NCBI GenBank assembly: GCA_002317225.1
Contig: DCIW01000182.1
Location: forward strand, 1-10,976
DNA length: 10,976 bases
Origin: Prevotellaceae bacterium UBA1716
GTDB lineage: Bacteria; Bacteroidota; Bacteroidia; Bacteroidales; Bacteroidaceae
Direction: 5' to 3'
Positions 1 to 4,682 of the stretch are shown here, in pieces. Positions within the stretch are counted from its first letter, which is position 1. Each line of letters starts with the position of its first letter. Both the position numbers and the translations under genes were made by a program. Below the pieces are notes generated by a model that saw nothing but the letters and a program-made list of their open reading frames with translations, was not told the origin of the DNA and ran no database searches.

Positions 1-257
1 AACTCTCAGAAGAAGAGCGTAATGCTTTCATGGCAGATGTTTGTCAAGTAACAAGTGCTATGCAGCAAGCCTTCAATCCAGAAAAGATAAACTATGGTGC
101 TTATTCTGATAAGCTTTGCCATCTCCACTTCCATCTTGCTCCAAAGTATGTTGACGGACCAGATTATGGTGGTACATTTCAGATGAATCCTGGTAAGGTT
201 TATCTCTCTGATGCAGAATACCAAGAACTTATCGATAAGGTTAAGGCTAATCTTTAA
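1..257 (+). CDS. HIT-family hydrolase, C-terminal part (5' end outside window)
   Basis: This is the last 84 codons of a gene that begins upstream of the window; the frame is open from base 3 and ends at TAA 255-257. The histidine-triad motif HLHFHLA lies at fragment residues 40-46, preceded by NYGAYSDKLC and followed by PKY, the usual setting of the HIT active site. The middle histidine of the triad acts as nucleophile in nucleotidyl transfer or hydrolysis of nucleoside phosphoramidates and dinucleotides. The tail with GGTFQMNPGKVYLSDAEY is typical of small bacterial HIT proteins of about 130 residues, so roughly the N-terminal third is missing. An ATG at 30 is internal and is not the start. 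The protein should be cytoplasmic. The exact substrate cannot be told from the sequence. Confidence 0.88.
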   Translation, partial: LSEEERNAFMADVCQVTSAMQQAFNPEKINYGAYSDKLCHLHFHLAPKYVDGPDYGGTFQMNPGKVYLSDAEYQELIDKVKANL

Positions 258-296
258 TTAACAATTAATAATTAACAATGGGGCTGCGCTTGGGGC

Positions 297-560
297 GTGG
301 CTATTGGAACTCTCTTGATAACAAAAGATTGCATCGAAACCGCATACGCTTTCTTTCATCAAAAGCAACGAATATATCAGTATTCAACCCTTGATTGGCA
401 AAAGGACGACATAGAGTGGGCGATAGGCGACTATGCCGACTCTATGAATCAAGAGTTATACGAATTGCTTGCAGATGGAAGGACCGACTATTTGCGCGAC
501 CATACTCGCTTTGCCGAAGATATTCTCCATGCGGTAGAGACGATGGAAAAGATGCTGTAA
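297..560 (+). CDS. Conserved-looking small hypothetical protein (87 aa), GTG start uncertain
   Basis: An 87-residue acidic protein with no signal peptide or membrane segment. Readable features are AYAFFHQKQRIYQYST near residues 17-32, DWQKDDIEWAIGDYAD at about 33-48 and a helical C-terminus ending in VETMEKML. It resembles, from memory, short uncharacterised Bacteroidales proteins with the same FHQK...DWQKDDIE arrangement; no function is known to me. The only in-frame start after the upstream in-frame TAA (273-275) is GTG 297; a TTG at 315 is a later alternative. It follows the HIT gene by 39 bp, in an AT-rich stretch of TTAA/ATTAAC repeats, so the two could be cotranscribed. A nearby ATG at 278 is in another frame and gives a different, unconvincing peptide. 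The N-terminus may have been lost or rewritten. Confidence 0.6.
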   Translation: MAIGTLLITKDCIETAYAFFHQKQRIYQYSTLDWQKDDIEWAIGDYADSMNQELYELLADGRTDYLRDHTRFAEDILHAVETMEKML

Positions 561-701
561 GCGGCATTACATTGTTCTTATAGTACAAAAGACTTCATTA
601 CATTTTTTTAAAAAGTTTTTTGCTATTTTAAGCAAACATCCTACCAAATCATAGGTAACTAATTGAAACTCAAATTGTATAGTTTGGTAGGATGTTGCCT
701 C

Positions 702-734
702 AACATCCTACCAACATCCTACCAACATCCTACC
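702..734 (+). repeat. Three perfect tandem 11-bp repeats (left triplet)
   Basis: AACATCCTACC occurs three times head to tail with no spacer. The first copy also pairs with the inverted copy at 686-696, giving a 14-bp stem (684-697 with 701-714) closed by a 3-nt loop. A period of 11 bp is close to one helical turn, so a protein binding each unit would sit on one face of the DNA. Confidence 0.93.
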
Positions 735-793
735 TCAATTTAATTAACCTAATAATAGCAAACCGAACTAATAATTGACCATAGGGAAAGGTT

Positions 794-841
794 TGTCCGT
801 CTGCACGAACATCAATGTCCGTGCAGACGGACATGCTTTTT
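794..841 (+). terminator. Long GC-rich hairpin with T-run at the centre of the repeat element
   Basis: TGTCCGTCTGCACG (794-807) is the exact complement of 820-833, and inside it ACAT (809-812) pairs with ATGT (815-818) past a single A-C mismatch, so 40 bp form one near-perfect palindrome. On the plus strand it is followed by GCTTTTT, which fits a rho-independent terminator. It would stop transcription arriving from the small gene ending at 560, although 230 bp away. Alternatively it is part of the surrounding repeat element, or a protein-binding palindrome. Confidence 0.5.
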
Positions 842-924
842 CATTAGTATGGCATACATTCAATCATACAAGAAGTGTATTATTTGGAGTTGAATGGTAT
901 AGTTGTTGGGGAAAGGCTGATAGT

Positions 925-957
925 GGTAGGATGTTGGTAGGATGTTGGTAGGATGTT
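925..957 (-). repeat. Three perfect tandem 11-bp repeats (right triplet, inverted)
   Basis: GGTAGGATGTT occurs three times without spacer; this is the mirror image of the left triplet. The last copy pairs with the inverted copy at 963-973 to form a 13-bp stem (945-957 with 963-975) with loop TGAGC. Confidence 0.93.
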
Positions 958-1037
958 TGAGCAACATCCTACCAATGTATATTTGTTGATTATCAATATT
1001 TTAGGTTTTATTTGGTAGGATGTTTGATGTTTTTTGG

Positions 1038-1083
1038 AAAAAATAAATAAAAAAAGAAGACATCCACAAACGGGATGCCTTCT
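1038..1083 (-). terminator. Rho-independent terminator of pruA
   Basis: On the minus strand an 11-bp stem, AGAAGGCATCC against GGATGTCTTCT with one G-T wobble (1073-1083 with 1055-1065), has a 7-nt loop and is followed directly by a T-rich run (plus-strand A-tract 1038-1055). It lies 55 bp past the pruA stop codon, with no other minus-strand gene between them. Confidence 0.85.
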
Positions 1084-1100
1084 AATTTAGCTATTTGATG

Positions 1101-1133
1101 CTCTACTTTCTCCCAAATGGGAGTGCCGTAGAG
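1101..1133 (-). other. Stem-loop in the pruA 3' untranslated region
   Basis: CTCTAC (1101-1106) pairs with GTAGAG (1128-1133), and inside it CTCCC (1110-1114) pairs with GGGAG (1119-1123) around loop AAAT. The outer arm starts 4 bases past the pruA stop codon. There is no T-run, so it is not a terminator itself; it may protect the mRNA 3' end. Confidence 0.5.
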
Positions 1134-1137
1134 AGTC

Positions 1138-2763
1138 TTATTTCATGTATGAATAGCGATAGTCAGTTGGAGAAACAAGAGTTTCCTTGATACAACGTGG
1201 GAGGACCCAACGGATGAGGTTGAACTCACCACCAGCCTTATCGTTTGTACCAGAAGCACGGCTACCACCGAATGGCTGCATACCTACAACAGCACCTGTT
1301 GGACGGTCGTTGATGTAGAAGTTACCTGCAGTATAAACGAGGTCAGCAGCAACCTTCTCAACAGCAAGACGATCCTGACCGAATACAGAACCTGTAAGAC
1401 CGTAAGGAGAAGTAGTGTCGCAAAGCTTAACAGCCTCATCAACCTTATCATCATCGTATGGATAAACTGTGATTACAGGGCCGAAGATTTCCTCTTCCAT
1501 TGACTTGAAGTGAGGGTCTGTAGTCTCGATGATAGTTGGTTCTACGAAGTAACCAACGCTCTTGTCGCACTTACCACCCATCACAATCTTAGCGTCAGCA
1601 GAATTCTTTGCATATTCGATGTAAGAAGCGATATTGTCGAATGAAGCCTCATCGATAACGGCATTGATATAGTTCATGTGATCCATTACATCGCCCATCT
1701 TAACTTCGCTTGCAAACTGCTTGCACTTCTCGAGTACAGGACCCCAAAGGCTCTTTGGAATGTACATACGGCTTGCAGCAGAACACTTCTGACCCTGGAA
1801 CTCGAATGCACCAGTGAATGCAGCATGAGCCACAGCATCAACATTAGCAGATGGATGAACGAAGATATAGTCCTTACCACCAGTTTCACCAACGAGGCGT
1901 GGGTAAGAAACGTAGTTAGCGATATTTTCACCAACACTCTTCCAAAGAGTCTGGAATGTGCGAGTGCTACCAGTGAAGTGGATACCTGCGAGGTCCTTGC
2001 TTGCACAACAAATCTTACCGATTTCGCTACCCTTACTTGGTACGAAGTTGACTACACCATCAGGAAGACCAGCCTCCTTGAAGAGCTGCATGAGGTAGTA
2101 GTTAGAGAGGATTGCAGTTGAAGATGGCTTCCAGATAGTTGTGTTACCAAGGAGAACTGGAGTCATGTTCAAATTACAAGCGATTGAAGTGAAGTTGAAT
2201 GGAGTCACAGCGAGGACGAAACCTTCGAGTGGACGATATTCTGTGCTGTCAATAACGCCTGCACCATCCTTAGGCTGGATAGCATAGAGTTTTGAAGCAT
2301 AGTGAACATTGTAGCGGAAGAAGTCGATAGTCTCACAAGCTGAGTCGATTTCTGCCTGGAAGATATTCTTGCTCTGTCCGAGCATAGTAGAAGCGTTGAG
2401 GATAGGACGATACTTAGTAGCGAGGAGTTCGGCACACTTCAAGATGATAGCGGCACGAGTAGTCCACTCTGTGTTGCCCCATTCCTTATGAGCTGCCATA
2501 GCAGCATCCATAGCCATGCGGATTTCCTTTTCGCCTGCCTTGTGATAGCGAGCGAGTACGTGCTTGTGTTCGTGTGGACAAACCACTTCTTCTACATTGC
2601 CTGTGTAGATTTCCTTGCCACCGATGATACAAGGAATTTCGATAACAGTGTCATACTGACGCTTGAGTTCTGCGTCGAGAGCAATAAGTTCAGGACTGCC
2701 CTTGAGATAAGTCTTGACTGGCTCATTAGCCGGACAAGGAAATTGTACAATTGAGTTCTTCAT
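1138..2763 (-). CDS. pruA: L-glutamate gamma-semialdehyde (1-pyrroline-5-carboxylate) dehydrogenase
   Basis: This cytoplasmic enzyme oxidises L-glutamate gamma-semialdehyde, the open form of pyrroline-5-carboxylate, to glutamate with NAD+, the last step of proline (and ornithine) breakdown. The 541 residues match the full length of the ALDH4/PruA family. Visible ALDH landmarks in order are PFNF at 188-191, the cofactor-site WKPSS at 211-215, FTGSTRTF at 263-270, the general-base glutamate E293 in VGETGGKD, and the nucleophile C327 in GQKCSAASR. The C-terminal EEEIFGPV and PFGGSRASGTNDKAGG segments are also present. Start ATG 2761-2763 follows a predicted promoter with a leader of about 50 nt. 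No proline dehydrogenase gene lies in this window; the gene stands alone and ends in its own terminator, so it is probably monocistronic. Confidence 0.95.
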   Translation of the reverse strand: MKNSIVQFPCPANEPVKTYLKGSPELIALDAELKRQYDTVIEIPCIIGGKEIYTGNVEEVVCPHEHKHVLARYHKAGEKEIRMAMDAAMAAHKEWGNTEWTTRAAIILKCAELLATKYRPILNASTMLGQSKNIFQAEIDSACETIDFFRYNVHYASKLYAIQPKDGAGVIDSTEYRPLEGFVLAVTPFNFTSIACNLNMTPVLLGNTTIWKPSSTAILSNYYLMQLFKEAGLPDGVVNFVPSKGSEIGKICCASKDLAGIHFTGSTRTFQTLWKSVGENIANYVSYPRLVGETGGKDYIFVHPSANVDAVAHAAFTGAFEFQGQKCSAASRMYIPKSLWGPVLEKCKQFASEVKMGDVMDHMNYINAVIDEASFDNIASYIEYAKNSADAKIVMGGKCDKSVGYFVEPTIIETTDPHFKSMEEEIFGPVITVYPYDDDKVDEAVKLCDTTSPYGLTGSVFGQDRLAVEKVAADLVYTAGNFYINDRPTGAVVGMQPFGGSRASGTNDKAGGEFNLIRWVLPRCIKETLVSPTDYRYSYMK

Positions 2764-2818
2764 AAAGATTTTATTCTTAATAATAGTTATGTGTTAATTT
2801 TCTTTGTTATTATGTTTG

Positions 2819-2850
2819 CAAAATTATACTTTTGTTTGTGAATACACAAA
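2819..2850 (-). promoter_or_regulatory. Predicted promoter of pruA
   Basis: On the minus strand TTTG (2847-2850) is followed after 20 nt by TAATTTTG (2819-2826), fitting the Bacteroidetes primary sigma factor consensus TTTG-N19/20-TAnnTTTG. The leader to the pruA ATG would be about 50 nt. Confidence 0.75.
2835..2850. promoter_or_regulatory. TTTGTG-N4-CACAAA palindrome over the pruA -33 element
   Basis: TTTGTG (2835-2840), AATA, CACAAA (2845-2850) is a perfect 6+6 palindrome and covers the -33 TTTG of the pruA promoter. Its shape recalls CRP/FNR-family sites (TGTG...CACA). At this position a bound protein would be expected to block the promoter. The binding protein is unknown. Confidence 0.45.
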
Positions 2851-2942
2851 TGTTTACACCTTTTTTTATATAAATGGGTATAAAAACAACAATCTTTTTC
2901 ACTTTTCCTTTTGTTTATATGCCTTTGATAACAAAAAACTTG

Positions 2943-2950
2943 TACCTTTG
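2943..2950 (+). promoter_or_regulatory. Predicted -7 element for the SGNH hydrolase gene
   Basis: TACCTTTG matches TAnnTTTG exactly and lies 19 bp before ATG 2970. No TTTG stands at the ideal distance; the nearest (2924-2927) is 15 bp away and another (2910-2913) is 29 bp away. The position rules out translation from the upstream in-frame ATG at 2874. Confidence 0.55.
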
Positions 2951-2969
2951 CCCAAAACAAACGAACAAT

Positions 2970-4109
2970 ATGAACGAATATACCAAGTGGGTTGCTTGTT
3001 GGGGCAATGCCACTTCCATAACCGACCGCAAGGAATGTGTCTATTCCAAGGATATCACCCTCCGTTATCCTGTCCGTATCGTCTTTTCGGGCAGCAAACT
3101 TCGATTCCGATTCTCAAACCTTACAGGAACTGAGAACGTAACTCTCACAAAGGCTTGTGTCGCAAAAGTGTGCGAACAGTATGCGCCAGTTCCTATCACT
3201 TTCGACGGATGTAGGAGTGTTGTTATCGCTCCAGGCAAGGAAGTGGAGAGCGACGAAATCGCATTTGATGTCGTTGCAGGTGAACAAGTTGAAGTGAGCA
3301 TGTATTTTGCCGAATGCACTCAAATGAATGCGGGTACTCTCATTACTGGACCTCTGTCGCGAGGCAAGTATAGCTATGGCGATTATGCTGAGGCACAGAC
3401 TCTTCCGCTTGATTTGACTCGGAATACAAACTGGTTCTATTTCCTCAATACTATCGATATTTTGACAGAGGAAAAGAATCATGCACTTGTTTGTTTCGGC
3501 GATTCAATCACAGCTCAGAGTTGGCCCGACTATCTCTCCATTCGTGCTTGGGAAAGCGGACATCGTGATGTGGCTATCATTCGTAGGGCGGTGAGCGGTA
3601 CTCGCATACTTCGTCAGTACGATTGCATCACTTATGCTGCATACGGATTGAAGGGCGAAACTCGTTTTCCTATCGAACTCAATGTGGCTGGTGCAAGTGC
3701 GGTTATCATTCAGCACGGAATAAATGATATCATTCATCCTGTAGGTACAGATGTCAATGTGTTCCGTCCATGGAGCGACCTCCCGACCGTAGATGATATG
3801 ATTCGCGGAACAGAAGAACTCTACATCTCGCATGCTCGAAAACTCGGACTCAAAGTGTGGAGTGGCACGCTTTTGCCTATTTTCGGATGGCGTACATATA
3901 ATGAAATGCGTGACGAGATGCGAAACAAATTCAATGAATGGCTTCGCACACCAGATAAGTTTGATGGCTGCATCGATTTCGATCTTGCCGTTTGCGACCC
4001 AAATCATCCTGCTGCTTTTGCACCGGGATTTGATTCGGGCGACCATCTCCATCCAAGCGAGGCTGCATACGAAGCAATGGCAAATGCTGTGCCAGATGAG
4101 TTGCTTTGA
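2970..4109 (+). CDS. SGNH/GDSL-family esterase, cytoplasmic, with N-terminal beta-rich domain
   Basis: A 379-residue hydrolase with all four SGNH blocks: nucleophile S179 in CFGDSIT, a glycine in RAVSGTR (205-212), N252 in HGIND, and D358/H361 in GDHLHPSE. Such enzymes cleave ester bonds of lipids or acetylated carbohydrates; the substrate here is not evident. About 165 residues precede the catalytic domain and look beta-rich, as in two-domain GDSL esterases where an N-terminal beta-sandwich packs on the catalytic fold; the opening WVACWGNATS resembles the start of such proteins. There is no signal peptide, so the enzyme should stay in the cytoplasm, unusual for polysaccharide deacetylases. 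ATG 2970 is chosen because a -7 promoter element at 2943-2950 lies downstream of the earlier in-frame ATG 2874, and the extra 32 residues look like translated intergenic DNA. The gene is divergent from pruA. Confidence 0.87.
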   Translation: MNEYTKWVACWGNATSITDRKECVYSKDITLRYPVRIVFSGSKLRFRFSNLTGTENVTLTKACVAKVCEQYAPVPITFDGCRSVVIAPGKEVESDEIAFDVVAGEQVEVSMYFAECTQMNAGTLITGPLSRGKYSYGDYAEAQTLPLDLTRNTNWFYFLNTIDILTEEKNHALVCFGDSITAQSWPDYLSIRAWESGHRDVAIIRRAVSGTRILRQYDCITYAAYGLKGETRFPIELNVAGASAVIIQHGINDIIHPVGTDVNVFRPWSDLPTVDDMIRGTEELYISHARKLGLKVWSGTLLPIFGWRTYNEMRDEMRNKFNEWLRTPDKFDGCIDFDLAVCDPNHPAAFAPGFDSGDHLHPSEAAYEAMANAVPDELL

Positions 4110-4144
4110 ATCACATTAATTAATTTATATAGCCTACGGCGTAA

Positions 4145-4250
4145 CACGAATTATCATTAATTGACCACGAATTATTCATGAATTTTTAATATACTGATAA
4201 TTACATAAAAAATATTAATGATAATTCGTGGTGATTGGTGGTAATTCGTG
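4145..4250. repeat. Inverted-repeat cluster of CACGAATTA units
   Basis: CACGAATTA occurs at 4145 and 4166 and its complement TAATTCGTG at 4222 and 4242. The first copy extends to a perfect 17-bp inverted repeat (4145-4161 with 4214-4230), the second to an 11-bp one (4165-4175 with 4221-4231), and the outermost pair (4144-4153 with 4242-4251) closes the cluster. The units can therefore pair in several ways. The spacer is very AT-rich. It follows the esterase gene and may add to termination, or be a dispersed intergenic repeat of the genome. Confidence 0.75.
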
Positions 4251-4260
4251 TTTAAAGCGA

Positions 4261-4305
4261 AGCTAAAAAGAAAAGAGGGTGTATCAAAACTGATGCATCC
4301 TCTTT
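4261..4305 (-). terminator. Strong terminator after the histone-like gene, possibly bidirectional
   Basis: On the minus strand a 14-bp stem with two G-T wobbles (4291-4304 with 4273-4286) closes a 4-nt loop and is followed by TTTTCTTTTT (plus-strand 4263-4272). It lies 25 bp beyond the stop codon at 4330. On the plus strand the same stem is followed by TTTATCTGTTT, so it may also stop transcripts from the esterase gene. Confidence 0.82.
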
Positions 4306-4329
4306 ATCTGTTTGATTTCTTTCGAACAA

Positions 4330-4506
4330 TTACTTCTTAGATTCCTCAAGACTAACCTTGCGGAACTCCTTCATAAGCTTTTCGATTTCGAGCGAAGCCT
4401 TACGAGCACGAGTACCTGCAGCCTTGTTACCGTTTTCTGCCTGAGCAGCTGAATCTGTTGTGAATGCTGCAACTGCAGCAGAGATCTTTTCTAATAATTC
4501 TTTCAT
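4330..4506 (-). CDS. Histone H1-like (Hc1-type) small basic protein
   Basis: A 58-residue protein from ATG 4504-4506 to TAA 4330-4332. It starts MKELLEKISAAVAAF, contains GNKAAGTRARKASLEIEK at about 26-43 and ends FRKVSLEESKK. This matches the short Bacteroidetes proteins assigned to the Hc1/histone H1-like family, which run to about 58-60 residues and are predicted to be helical and basic towards the C-terminus. In chlamydiae Hc1 condenses DNA; the Bacteroidetes members lack the long lysine-rich tail, and their DNA-binding role is assumed rather than shown here. The gene has a textbook promoter 32-61 bp upstream and its own terminator, so it is monocistronic and probably well expressed. Confidence 0.85.
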   Translation of the reverse strand: MKELLEKISAAVAAFTTDSAAQAENGNKAAGTRARKASLEIEKLMKEFRKVSLEESKK

Positions 4507-4537
4507 TTTATTTGCGTTTTATGATTTCTAAACGTGG

Positions 4538-4567
4538 CAAAGTTACATATTTCTATCGAAACGTCAA
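4538..4567 (-). promoter_or_regulatory. Promoter of the histone H1-like gene
   Basis: On the minus strand TTG (4565-4567), exactly 19 nt, then TAACTTTG (4538-4545), a full match to the Bacteroidetes TTG-N19-TAnnTTTG pattern. The predicted leader is about 25-28 nt and AT-rich, without a Shine-Dalgarno site. Confidence 0.8.
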
Positions 4568-4602
4568 TGCTTTAGCACCTATTTTTCTTCTTTTCAATGC
4601 TA

Positions 4603-4627
4603 AAAACAGTTTCAAAACAACCGTTTT
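4603..4627 (-). terminator. Weak terminator-like hairpin after the phosphatase gene
   Basis: On the minus strand AAAACGGTT (4619-4627) pairs with AACTGTTTT (4603-4611) with one G-T wobble around a 7-nt loop, and one more T follows. It lies 55 bp past the phosphatase stop codon. The stem is AT-rich and the T-run is mostly inside it, so termination may be incomplete. Confidence 0.35.
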
Positions 4628-4682
4628 CTGCATTTTCACGCTAATCTTTTACATTAAACCTCATCACCTCATACCTAACAAC

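Larger units (their letters stand above)
633..1026. repeat. 394-bp mirror-symmetric non-coding element built from an 11-bp word
   Basis: Ten exact copies of AACATCCTACC or its complement GGTAGGATGTT occur: forward at 635, 702, 713, 724 and 963; reverse at 686, 925, 936, 947 and 1014. The order is F, R, FFF, gap, RRR, F, R, which is its own reverse complement. The spacings match too: 40 bp between the outer F/R pair on both sides, and 5 bp between the single copy and its triplet on both sides. The ends form a perfect 17-bp inverted repeat (633-649 and 1010-1026). Arms 684-736 and 923-975 agree at 49 of 53 positions when one is reverse-complemented. No ORF of note, no transposase and no obvious target-site duplication are present. 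It could be a MITE-like or REP-like element, an iteron-type protein-binding array, or a structured RNA; the sequence does not decide. Confidence 0.9.

Noticed and set aside
258..296. ATG 278 as the start of a gene
   Set aside because: Its frame stops after about 38 codons and gives a basic, unconvincing peptide overlapping the better frame from 297.
633..1026. The short repeats as a CRISPR array
   Set aside because: The unit is only 11 bp, tandem copies have no spacers, copies occur in both orientations, and no cas gene is present.
1678..2121. 147-codon plus-strand open frame inside pruA
   Set aside because: It lies antisense to the dehydrogenase core including the active-site region; composition reflects codon shadowing.
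2874..2969. ATG 2874 as the start of the SGNH hydrolase
   Set aside because: A TAnnTTTG promoter element lies at 2943-2950, downstream of this ATG, and the extra residues are low-complexity translated intergenic DNA.
3504..4052. 182-codon open frame antisense to the SGNH gene
   Set aside because: It overlaps a gene with intact catalytic motifs, shows no recognisable domain and has no promoter; it is a shadow frame.
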